A DNA stretch of 64,000 nucleotides from Calliopum simillimum (lineage: Eukaryota > Arthropoda > Insecta > Diptera > Lauxaniidae). Positions within the stretch are counted from its first letter, which is position 1. Each line of letters begins with the position of its first letter. The stretch covers positions 28,756,392 to 28,820,391 of the forward strand of contig OX638369.1 of assembly GCA_951812925.1 (NCBI GenBank), in the 5' to 3' direction. Below the pieces are notes generated by a model. That model had not been told where the DNA came from. It ran no database searches and was given only the letters and a program-made list of their open reading frames with translations. The translations under genes were made by a program, and so were the position numbers. Of the stretch, positions 1 through 10,569 are shown one piece after another.

Positions 1-1674
1 AAAGCTTTTAAATTATATACAATAGATCTCAACATTCGTCTTGTACGCTTGAGGTGTACACCTGCCTTGAAGGCTTAATTTCATGGTTCTATTCGCAGAG
101 ATCTGGTATAACGACGGACGGTGCAGCCCTCAGTGGGACAGTATGCCGATGATGGCTACCATTTTTAGAGTGATGCAGTCAGGCATAACTTCACTCCAAA
201 CGTGGGGAGTTGAGGACTATCCAAGTCTTTGGTTATGGCAGCCGGTTGAAATTCAATTTAAACTACAGTCACCACAAATTCTCTCTAAAGATCGATCCAA
301 CAATCGGTTGGAAGATAAAGTAAACTAGGCTCTCTAAAAAGCTAATGGGTCTCGTCGTAAGAGAAAAATCTCCAGAATGTTAAATAGAATGGGTTAGTGA
401 AAAAAATAATTGGAAAAACGGCACTCGTTTTTGCAAGCTTGCTTTGAGAGAATCTATAAAACAATAAAATTTTTTTTTTTTGGAACACTTTAAAATCGAA
501 GTTTTTTAAAACTCTGTTTTTAGTATGTAGGCTGATACGGCCTACTGGTTACCCATATTGAATTTTCATGGATTGTGGGAAAAGGTTACCTGGTGCAATT
601 TTTCTTCAAGGAAGCTCATACTTTATTGGGAGAGAAAGTCCTATCCATGGTTTTTTTAAACACATTATCATATTCGACTTCTTATGGATCTTGGGAACTC
701 GTTGTACAATGTAGGTTTCTCAGAAAAACCGACGAGTTTCAGTGAACCTCCATAATAATTTTTCTTACTGGAATAGCTCATAGTTTAAGATTTTTTAGGA
801 TAAGTAAGTATATGAAACAAGTTTCGAAGGTTTTAAAAGCATTCAGAGGTTGATCAGAAACATCGTCCTCCTTAACAGCGATTTATGTTTTCAAATCATC
901 TTAATACCAGCATATATAGTACTTCCCAGATTGAAGGAAATACTTTTAAATTTTATATTTATTTAACTAAACACTGAGAACAATACCCAGGATGGAGTAA
1001 AATGTAGTTGATTTATAATGTGGCAAGAATATCGTACGTTTCGAGTCAAAGTCATCATTGTTTAATTGTTTTATAAGAAATTTATAGACATGTATGTGTA
1101 AATAATTCAATCAACATAATAGATATATGGCAGGAAGCAAGTGTAAAAAGCAAGAAATAAAGCGCTGAAAACAAAAGAAAATTTCTTAAAGAGAATAAAA
1201 ACTTTTAAAACAAAAAGAAAGCAAAGAAATTGCGAAAGAAAATTAAAATAAATGCAAATATTTACATGATCATGGTGTGTTCTGGTGCTTAGAAACACCA
1301 CCTACCACAATATAAATATAATTTTATTTTTTTATATATGTGTACTACCGCTTTGTGAAGATTTTCTAACACAATGTGCACTATGGTTCGATTTTGTACC
1401 ATTTTAAAGCTACAGAGCTTGTGCGAAGGAATTTCTTCTCATAAACTTAGCAAATTTTAATAAAGCTTTTTGTATGTCCATGTCAATTTATGACATTTTT
1501 TCACTGAAAGGCACGATAACCCTAGTTACTTTCTTGAGATCAATAGAATTGCGATCACCAATATCGTTTTTGTAAAAGAACTGATGCACTATTTCTAAGT
1601 CATTTCACATTCTTTGCGATCCTTGAGATTTTGATCAAAAAGTTTTCATATGGTGCAATCATTCACTATGGCCT
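1..1674. other. Non-coding AT-rich stretch, no recognised gene
   Basis: A plus-strand frame at 83-328 (81 codons) lies in a slightly more GC-rich patch (about 60-360), but its translation matches no family I recognise and has no domain. It could be a fragment of a repeat or of an exon. The rest is AT-rich sequence with no repeat structure that I can see. Confidence 0.5.
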
Positions 1675-1963
1675 GTCATTAGTTAACTATTTAGCTAACC
1701 AAAACCGTAAAAAGAGTTTAACTAATGTTGAATATTAACAGTGCTTTAGTTAACTGAAACAATGCACGAGAGAAAAATATGGCAGCATGGCTAAATTTGT
1801 TGATTTTGTTTGTGAAGTGTGTAAGGTTGCCAGCAAAATCTATCTCAAAATTTCTTGGCATCATAGTTTTGGAAAAAAAAGGAGGCGTTTTAAAAAACTT
1901 GTCAGCTGTTGGTTGGCTTAACCTCATGAAATTTGGAGGTTTAACCAATGGTTAACTAATGAC
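1675..1963. mobile_element. MITE-like element with GTCATTAGTTAAC ends
   Basis: GTCATTAGTTAAC at 1675-1687 is repeated exactly as its reverse complement at 1951-1963, bounding 289 bp without coding capacity. The similarity continues imperfectly inward (TTTAGCTAACC on the left against TTGGTTAAACC on the right). A third direct copy of the same 13-mer sits just outside at 1994-2006, so the region may hold two overlapping or adjacent insertions. I see no clear target duplication, so the superfamily is undetermined. Confidence 0.5.
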
Positions 1964-2100
1964 TGAAAATAAAATTTTGTTGGTTAAACCTTTGTCATTA
2001 GTTAACTGATACTTATTTTGGAAACCTCAATACCAACATACATACATATGTAGCTGAAAGATTTGTGTACTAAAATATCTCTTGAGAACACTTTGATTAA

Positions 2101-2473
2101 CCGTTTCAGGACCAACGGGACATGTATGTTCCATTTGAATTTTTGAATGTCAGACCCACATTTTCTTTGCGATTGGAGCCAGATAGGTCTTCGTCGATAG
2201 AGAATAAATATAGATGATTAGGTGTGTCAGAAAAATTGAGCTTTATATCCTCAAGACCTTACAGAGTGAACCCAAATCCCAAAAATTATATTTTTTTAAA
2301 CCAATTTTCAGTAGATTTTTTCTCGAATACTGTTACATAAACGATATGAAGCGTCTTAGTGGCAAGTGTAACAGACTTTTAAGAAATATCAAGTAATTTT
2401 TCGTTCACCGGTTTATTTTCCTACAGGGTGTTTAGATAAAAGGGGACACCCGTGTCCCGTTGGTCCCTAAAGG
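2101..2473. mobile_element. piggyBac-like MITE with TTAA target
   Basis: The left end reads CCGTTTCAGGACCAACGGGA from 2101 and is directly preceded by TTAA (2097-2100). The right end, read on the minus strand from 2473, is CCTTTAGGGACCAACGGGAC and is followed outward by TAAA, one mismatch from TTAA. CC-starting ends next to TTAA are the signature of piggyBac-type elements. The interior (about 370 bp) encodes nothing, so this is a non-autonomous derivative. Just inside the right end is a perfect GGGACAC-CC-GTGTCCC hairpin. Confidence 0.65.
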
Positions 2474-2523
2474 TAAAGAATTAAGTAGCTATGTGTAAAG
2501 GTAAAGAATTAAGTAGCTATGTG
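2468..2523. repeat. Exact 28-bp tandem duplication
   Basis: Two identical 28-bp units (2468-2495 and 2496-2523), each starting TAAAGGTAAAGAATTAAG and ending AGCTATGTG, lie head to tail. The first unit contains the last six bases of the piggyBac-like MITE, so the duplication arose after that insertion. Confidence 0.85.
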
Positions 2524-3634
2524 TTTCTGTGTTTCTTTTAGACATTTCAAGCAAAATTTTGTGCAAAATGGGTTAACTTTTCTTCACAATGTTTAAGAGT
2601 ATGAATTTGCGCAAAAGTACAAAAGTATTTAGCCAAAATGTGGTAACATAGACAAAGATGCTTTGTGCGGGAAAATACTTAAAATATGAAAGAAATTGTG
2701 GAAAAGAAAATACCAAAAAACAATAAACCTCGCTTTTGATGAAAATACAACGTTAACAACAAAAATTACAATAAACAAAAGCGTTTAAGGAGGTGGAATA
2801 AAAAAGTAAAAGTTTGAAGGTTTTTACTAATTAGCATAAATTTGAGGTTTTTCTTTTCTTTGCTAAACAGCTCAACATATGCGAGGCCTGGATAGACCTA
2901 CACACATACACACAATAGCGGAAAATTGCCACACTAAGGAGAACAAAGAAAAGATTTTATTGTCAACACGCTTTGAGGCAACACTGCGTCATCACATTTA
3001 TGCTAATCACAATAAAATTATTTTTCATGCATTTGAAGTATAAAATGCTTTACGCTACAAAGTTTGATTTACATTTAAGTGGCGTCATTTAAAGTTGTTA
3101 CCACCAAATTGTTGCCAACAATTTTCAAGTTTTTTTCTTCTGCTTCGCCAAATGCATTGTTCTTTGTTTGATGTTCGCGTGTATGTGTCATGTCAAGTTG
3201 TCTCACACAATCAGCCAACAATTGGTCAAGTTTTTTCTTAAGTAGGTATGCAGATTTTTTCTGTTTCTATGAATTTAGTTTTTTTGTTTTGTTTACATTT
3301 GTTGCCGAGTTTTTTAATGACTTTCGAGTGATTATATAAACAAACTGATTTTTCCCACGTTTCATTTGGTTTGTGGGTTTTATAAATTGCCTTTAAATGA
3401 GTCTGAAGATAAGTTGATTCTTAGCCTGTCATTTAATAAGTTATTTATGTGTGAAATTTTCGCACATGTTGGCACAATTTACATTGGGTATTTAGCCACA
3501 TACTTAGTTGTCTCTTAAGAAACAAAATCATTAAATAATTTCAATCTTATGAAAACTGGACTATGGCTATAAATGCAAACCTTTACAAATTCATACTTTA
3601 AAATAATATTTGCGATTCTGTGGGTTAATAAAGT
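2524..3634. other. AT-rich stretch, nothing recognised
   Basis: No open frame of interest and no clear tandem or inverted structure. There are short A and T runs and a small CACACATACACACA tract near 2898-2912. Confidence 0.5.
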
Positions 3635-4079
3635 GTGTCCCATAAATCACGCAAGATTTTCATTTACCGCTGTTTGTTCAACGAAGTGTTATCAGCCAAG
3701 AAGTGAAAACAATTTGATAGCTGAAATAAATTTAAACAAAAGATTCTAATTGTGTTAGATAAGCTATAGGTCAGCAAAATACTTCAATTTAAATCGTTGA
3801 CAAAATTCAAATTTATATTTTTCCAATATTTCGTCAACAAGCATACAAAGATTCTATGCTATGTCGATGAAATTCAGTCATATTTATATAAAACGGTTAT
3901 GAAAAATGTCGATAAAAGAGTGCGTTTCTGACAGCTTAGCCGTGTAGGCTACCTGCACTATATGATATTCTATACAAAGTTTTAATCTATGTTTTTTATG
4001 GTTTGATAAAAAAAAAGATACATTTGAAAACAAAAGTATGTTTTCTGTCTTTTCAAATCTTGCGTGAATTATGGGACAC
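3635..4079 (+). mobile_element. GTGTCCCATAA MITE, copy 1
   Basis: The left end GTGTCCCATAAATCACGCAA (3635) and the right end, whose reverse complement reads GTGTCCCATAATTCACGCAA (ending at 4079), form a terminal inverted repeat of about 27 bp. The interior is homologous to a second copy at 45303-45660 that lies in the opposite orientation. Shared blocks include GAAATTCAG and the region around ACAGCTTAGCC. No transposase is encoded, so it is non-autonomous. A short frame on the minus strand (3884-4132) crosses the right end and is not a gene. Confidence 0.75.
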
Positions 4080-5142
4080 CCTTCATAATCTTGAATCCTG
4101 CATTTAGTTCGTTCTAATGCCACTAGGTGCAAACTATACCACCAAATTTTCCATAGAAAAACACAATTACTCTGTGCACAATCTTACCTACAGCATAAAA
4201 TCAATCAAAATTTCTAAACGTCTCAGATAAAAAAAAAATAAAAATTAAACTTTTAACATAATTAACTCATTTACATGAAAGAGCATGAAGAAAGTCATAC
4301 TAACTGATTATGCAATCACTGTAACAACCACATACTTACATACATAAAACAACCAGCGTGTAAGTGGAAAAAAAATTTCAAGCCAAAGCACAGCGCACTG
4401 AAAGTTCAAACTTTGCCATACCACATCTTTTGGTTTTTCGTTTCCACTAAATTTATGACAGCAATTAAGGGCGACCGCGCGGTGGTAACTGGAGGTTGAA
4501 TAAAGCTTATAGGGCACTTTAAGCAAACACTCTTAAACGCAAGCACACACACACAATTACCCCCTTCTACCCACTCATCGTCACAAATACCTATGCAAAC
4601 AAAGCATAATATGCTAAGCTAGTTTAAGCCTAAGCTATGCGATTTAAGCGCGCGCACACTAAATGCAACGCTGAAGTGAAAGCACACACGTACGCACACA
4701 TTCATCACTTGACACCTTAATGGATGTACCTCTACACTTGCATAGGACACACAGCGTTTATTCGTTAGTTATAGAGAAAGGCGACACTTGGTTAAAGAAA
4801 AAATCCATTGGCCGGTATGTCGCTGCATTAAAGCGCAATTAATTTGTGGCACTTACGCGCGCGACAATAGAAAAAAACGCGTCCGTTTGCACCAGCGACA
4901 CCATAGTTTGCCTTAATAACTAAAACGTACACTTTGAGTTGGCACTCAGTTGCGCTTGTTGTGGTATGAAAATTGTGATAACCCCTTAGGAAATAAAATT
5001 TAAGGTGCACAAATTTATAACGTATGTGAAATTGCGTATTTGTAAGGCTTTTTCAAAAAATATCCATGCTCTTTAAAATCGTGCTTTCAAAATATGCAAA
5101 CTGTGAGCCCACTTGATAGCACATGTCTGTCCAACCAATTTT
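4080..5142. other. Non-coding stretch with simple repeats
   Basis: Nothing gene-like is visible. A short (CA)n tract lies near 4541-4554 and alternating GCGC patches near 4649 and 4857. Confidence 0.5.
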
Positions 5143-5943
5143 TATACCCTACACCCAGGGTATGCTCACTTTGTCCTTCCGTTTGTAACGCAGAGAAGGA
5201 GGCGTGGCAGATATGGAAAAGTATATATATTCTTGATCAGCGTCACCTCCTTAGTCGATATAGCCATGTCCGTCTGTCTGGCTGGCTGGCTGGGTGGCTG
5301 GCTGGGTAACGGCTGTGTGTGGAAATACATTTTTTGGGAAAACTAAGCAAGATAATTCAATGAAATTTGGTACACAGCCTCCGTCATCAAAGTTAGCTCG
5401 GGGAATTGAAAATGAGCGAAATCGGTCAACGGGCACGCCTACCGCCCATACAAAAAATGTCTTCAAAATGCAAATTTTTGAGTATTTTTCTCAACAACGC
5501 AACCAAAATACATATAAATACTACAAATTGTCAGCGCAAGCTCTGACAAAAAACTGGTCGAATTCGGACAAGAGGGCGTGGCACCTCTCATATAAGTAAA
5601 AGCTTCAAAACGCTGTACAGAAAGCGTTTTTTGAGATAATCGAACTAGATTTGACTCGGACACTAAAAACTATAAATGCAAGCTTTAAGCAAAAACTGGA
5701 CAAAATCGGACAAGAGGGCGTGGCTCCTCCCATATAAGCAAAGGCTTCAAAACGCTATTCTGAAAACATTTTTTTAGATAATCCAACCAAATTTCACTTA
5801 AATACTAAGAACTATAAATGCAAACTCTGAGAAAAAACTGGGTGCATTCGGGGGGCGTGGCACCTCCCATATTAGCAAAATTTTCAAAATACTGCTGTGT
5901 AGGGTATTTAATGTTTGGCCAGGCCAAAGGTAACACCCTTACT
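5143..5943 (+). mobile_element. TATACCCTACAC interspersed repeat, copy 1
   Basis: The element starts TATACCCTACACCCAGGGTA at 5143. GTGTAGGGTATT at 5897-5908 is the near-inverse of that start, but homology with copy 2 (40335-40962) runs on through GGCCAGGCCAAAGGTAACAC to about 5943. It contains the fly-wide motifs TATATATTCTTGATCAGCGT and GATATAGCCATGTCCGTCTG. A block of about 140 bp containing GGACAAGAGGGCGTGGC and CTTCAAAA occurs three times (around 5560, 5700 and 5840). A private CTGG-rich expansion lies at about 5277-5306. Several short frames cross it on both strands and none resembles a protein. I recognise this type of sequence as common in higher flies but cannot name the family. Confidence 0.75.
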
Positions 5944-5959
5944 AGTTTTGATTGTCTAC

Positions 5960-7330
5960 AATCAAAAATAGACGTCCTTTCAATTGCCCACTAAATAACC
6001 ATGTTCGTCCACATATATATTATTGTTTGTCCATATGAAAATTATTAGAAAAGTTTTTTCGCTTTCTTTCAAAAAATGCTAAAAATTTTTTTAAAAATGC
6101 AAATGCCATTCCTTCGTCCATCGGATGTCTAAAGTTGTTCAACACTCTTATTTCGTTTTTTTTTTCATTTGTGAACTACTGGCTCAAAATGTTCACAATA
6201 AAAATTCCTGTTAAACAAAAATGAAGAAAATCACATATATGGACGTCCTTTCAATTGTCCAATAAATGTCCATGTTCGTGCTTTAATTTTTTTGATTATT
6301 GAACATACAAAAGTAACAGAAATTTTTAAAAAATATAACCAAGAAACTGCCTATTCAATGTGCATTATTATCCAGGCTAATATTGTATTTATTCGTCACT
6401 AATGAAGATAATATCATTAAAATAAATTTTGTTGAAATCTAAAGCTTGGACACATATGAACTTTGTTATTAAAAATTTTTAGACTCAAAAATATGTTGTT
6501 TTCTTTATTTTTTTTTGTGTTGGGGAAACGAAAATATTGAAATAATTGAAAGTTTTTGAGTTTCTTAAAACTAACTATTTCGTTTATTCATATTGATAGC
6601 CCACATTTTTCCAATCAATGTTTTACATTCATTCAACAGATATACAAGAAAAAATGTCAGCTCCAACATAAAGAAGTGAAGGAAAACAAGAAACATGGTG
6701 TGCTTTTTACTGTCCAACAAATATCAATATTTGTCCACAGTTTATCATGGACAATCAAATAGAGCATAATAATAATTTTAAACTTTTGAAAATCAAGTTT
6801 AGAAATTATATTTATGTAAGCAAATAGTTTAGGAACATGAACATTTACTAGAAAATTTAGTAGAAACTTGAAGATTGGACAAATGAAGGCTCAAGTATTT
6901 GAAAATTTTTAGTTTTTTAAAATTTGTTATTTTCTCTGTGCTTTTCAAGGTGAAGAAACGAAAGACATTTTGAAAAATTATTAAAAATTTTTGCTTCCAA
7001 AATAATGCGAGGAAATGCTTTTAATCTTAATCTAATTCTGGTTATCTTTACTTATAGCCCAGGTTTGTCCAACCAATGTTTTCAGTATATTCAACATTGA
7101 TTCAAAAGATATTCAAGAAAGAAATGCTTGCTCCAGCATACTGGAACAAACAAAAATATAGTGTGCTTTTGATTGTCCACTAAATGCCTATGTTTGTCCA
7201 CACTAAATCATGGACAATTAAACAAAACTTTATTTATTATGTCTTAAAATTTTAAGTATTGAATTCAGAAATTAGATTCATATAATCAAATAAGAACATG
7301 AACATTCGCTGGGAAATTTATAAAAATAGA
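5960..7330. repeat. Degenerate ~463-bp tandem repeat array
   Basis: A segment containing TTGTCCACTAAATG and GTCCACA recurs at about 5970, 6245, 6708 and 7171. The last three are spaced about 463 bp. Between them, ATAGCCCACATTTTTCCAAT (about 6597) matches ATAGCCCAGGTTTGTCCAAC (about 7056) with the same spacing, and a downstream GGAACATGAACATT segment also recurs. The units are old and contain many indels. The array directly abuts copy 1 of the TATACCC repeat. Confidence 0.7.
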
Positions 7331-8596
7331 CATTTTCCAATTCGACAGACACCTTAAGTAATTTCCTACTCGGACATAAAATTTATTGCGTACCTTTTAA
7401 TTATAATTTTCTCCCCAACAACACTCGTGATGTAAGTAAAATTATGCAGACCAAAAATTTCATAAGGCTCTTGCTGGAAACAACATTAGGGTTAAGCCAA
7501 CTTAGCTTAGTTGACTAGCCAGGATCGTCGGTTGGCTCACCTTTAAAGTCTTTTTGGTTAATTTCAGTTTGTTTTTTTTTGCTTTTTTTTGTTTCACTTG
7601 TCGAATGCTTCATAAAGATTTGCACACCGCCATCATGTCGTTGTAGTTTCTGATGAAGGCGTCTGGCAGTCAGGTGCTTAACTATGATAAATGATGCAGG
7701 ATTTGCGTGTAGTAGTAGTAGTAGGGTAGGGCTTAGTTAGTTAAGTTCTGTTAAGGTAACTTGTAGGTCAAGCACATTGTGTGCGTGTGTGTGTGTATAC
7801 GCGCAGCTGCCACCTTTTGTTTTAGTTTTTGTTCCCCTAGCTCCTGCTGCTTTTTTATTTGCATAATTTTTGCATTAATTTAGTCTGCAAGCAGTTAAGT
7901 GATTTTACTGTTGCCGACTTTAAGGCGTCTCGGCTTAATGTATTTTTTACTGCATATTCAAAGCAGTGGTGCAGCACTAAATATTTTAAAAGCATGTAAA
8001 AGGGATATTAAAATATGTAAAATTTTAATTGAGTTGGGGAAAAGAAAAAAAAAAAAAACTTTGCCAATGTCAACACAATTAAAAAGCAAATATGATATCA
8101 TTTAACACTTTTCTAGCAGTAAAAATATTTTTATAAATTTTTTCCATTCGAAAATAAATGCTTGGAATATTAATTTGGTTCTGCAAAAACAAAAAAAAGA
8201 AAAAAATCTTTTATTGTTGTAAAATTTTTTACATTTATGGAAAAATTTTCATTAAAATTATTATATTTTTTTTTTTCATTTACATAATTTGTTTTTTTTT
8301 GTGAAATCAGACTATACCACAAAATGCATAAATTTCGCACAAATGCATTGAAAAAAATAAATATTAAAAAACTTGATATAAAAACCTATAGTATGCAAGT
8401 AATTAAAAACATATTAATATTGGAGTAAAATAACGCCTATCAAGAGTAAACATTAAAAAAATGGTATGTTATTAAAACCATCAACAAATATAAACAATAT
8501 GGCATGCGGTTGACAACATATATATAGTACTTTTTGCCATTAGCAAATTTAAAAATTTATTAAGAACAGCAAATATATTAAAATACTTAATAAGCA
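7331..8596. other. Non-coding stretch with microsatellites
   Basis: No gene was recognised. A TAG trinucleotide run sits near 7710-7725, a (TG)n tract near 7780-7798, and several A and T homopolymers between 8045 and 8300. Confidence 0.5.
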
Positions 8597-9268
8597 CACA
8601 GGATCACAAAAAAAAAGTCCTGTAGTAGAAAGTTGAGGTACCATACGGTATGGTTTTCAATGTGCTTAAAACGAATCCGAGGTCAGAATTTAGCCATCAC
8701 CCTCAGATTTTGAGATATCCCTGCTTTAAGTTGCAGAAAGCGCTGTTTTCAGGCTTACGGTGCAGTTCCAAGAAATGTGGTAGTTCCATTTTTTCAATGA
8801 CATCAAATAGCCACAATCTTCCTTATAAATCTATGCCTTCAAATTTTTCCGATTGGACTCTTTCAGAGTTATCTAACTATGAAGTAAGGGGTTATCATTT
8901 TTATATGTTAAATGGATTTTACGCCACAAATATTGTATAATGTAGTGCTTTGTATGGGAATTGAGATACGTTTACTTCAAACGGTGATATCTCGAAAAGT
9001 AAAAGTCCAATCGAAAAAATTAGAATGTATAGTTTTATAAGAAAGATTATGGCTATTCGATTCCATTGAAAATATGGAACTACATCGTTTCCTGGAACTG
9101 CACCATAAGCCTGAAAACAGTGCTTCCTGCAACTTTAAGCAAGGACATCTCAAAATCTGAGGGTGGTGGCTAAATTCTGACCTCGGATTCGTTTTTAGCA
9201 CATTGAAAACCATACCGTATGGTACCTCAACTTTCTACTACAGGACTTTTTTTTTTTGTGGTCCTGTG
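8597..9268. mobile_element. Foldback element with ~290-bp arms and hairpin ends
   Basis: Two arms (about 8597-8888 and 8978-9268) are inverted copies of each other around a spacer of about 88 bp. Both arms read the same peptide, starting MVFNVLKTNPRSEFSHHPQI: one on the plus strand (8650-8940), one on the minus strand (8977-9213). The peptide has no recognisable domain and stays open mainly because the arms are similar. Each outer end carries its own small hairpin: ACAGGA (8598-8603) with TCCTGT (8618-8623), and ACAGGAC (9240-9246) with GTCCTGT (9261-9267). The loops are A- or T-rich. No target duplication is evident. No transposase is encoded, so any mobility would be in trans. Confidence 0.8.
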
Positions 9269-10569
9269 GTATTTATATTAATGTTGCTGACTTGTTTGCA
9301 TGTCATTGCAAGCAGCAAATTTAAAGGCAACAGCAGCAAAAACGAAATACCATATATTTTGAAGAAGTTAGTTTTAATAAAGGTACCCGCGATTAATGTA
9401 TTTTTGAGTTTCTTATATTTAAAACTTGGCCAAAACTTAATTTGAAATTATGTAGTCTGAAACTAATTATGTATACAAGATGCAAGTATCAGTTGAAAAA
9501 AAGGTAAAACAAAAAAAAAAACTCCATCAAATTATAAAAAAAATGGAAATCTTTTAACATACGTTGGAAACAAAATCTACTTGGTTTAAGATCCGGACTA
9601 TGACTTAAAGTATATATTTAGGTTTCCATTTGAATAAAAGTTTTAGCTTCAGTTGTAACACATATTTATTATTTTAATATTTAATTTTCTATTAACAGTT
9701 TTTGATTTAATTTTTAGATTTACACATTTCTTTTTAATTTCTTTTCAATTCTTTTTTTAACTTTTAGATTCACATTTCTTATCTTCTACTCTAAGTTTTA
9801 CTTTCGCGTTTCAACTATTCGCTGGTCCGTCTGCAACTGTCTGTTGTCCGTTTTATTTGCACGAATGCTACCCACGCTTCGTCAAGTCATCGTTCGTTCA
9901 GTGTTTTGTTATTTTAAATGTTGTCTGTGCGATTTTAAAGTGTTGTCCTCTGTCATCTGTCAAATTTCCCTTTAGTGTTCACGTTATTTCGTAACTGTCT
10001 ACGTCCGTTTTGCCCCAATCCCACATATACGTCCAATAGCAAAATTATAGCAGGGTCGCATGTTTTTGTATGGGTGGTATTTTTTGTTTCAAAGAGCACA
10101 TCCTATTATAATAGCTATAAAAAAGGTATTTAACCTATGTTACGCCAGTGCCCAAGGGAATCGATATTGTAGAAAATATTTATGTCCCCTATTAATCCAA
10201 ATACGCGTCGCTGAGCTCGGTCTAGCAGCTTCAGTAGACACAACGAAGATCAACATGAGGGAAGTATTTCTTATTTTTCCGCAGAATTGAGGTTCTTTTT
10301 AAATCAATATAAATAAAAAATGTAACTGTCGTTTGCAAAGTAACGGACTGAGCTTACAGTCGAAAACAGAAAGTCATCGATAAAAATAAAGAAAATGACT
10401 GTAGACAGTACAGAAAACTGGATAACCCCAGTGTTAATGAATGTTCAATGGAAATGAAACCATCAAACACAACACACGGATCAAAAGGTCACTACAAAAG
10501 AACGAAAGAGTCACCAATGCAATTAGGTTTGAACGAGGGCGCGATGCGATTTTTTTTAGTGATAAAAAC
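9269..10569. other. Non-coding stretch, composition shift at 9800-10270
   Basis: The segment 9800-10270 is less AT-rich than its surroundings and contains GTCCGT/CTGTCTG words, as old LTR or transposon DNA often does, but I could not identify a family or ends. The remainder is AT-rich and featureless. Confidence 0.4.

Noticed and set aside
83..328. 81-codon frame at the window start
   Set aside because: No recognisable domain, common length for chance frames, and no exon signals that I can support.
5094..5663. Overlapping frames on both strands in the TATACCC repeat
   Set aside because: Both copies of the repeat are non-coding; the frames are not conserved in copy 2.
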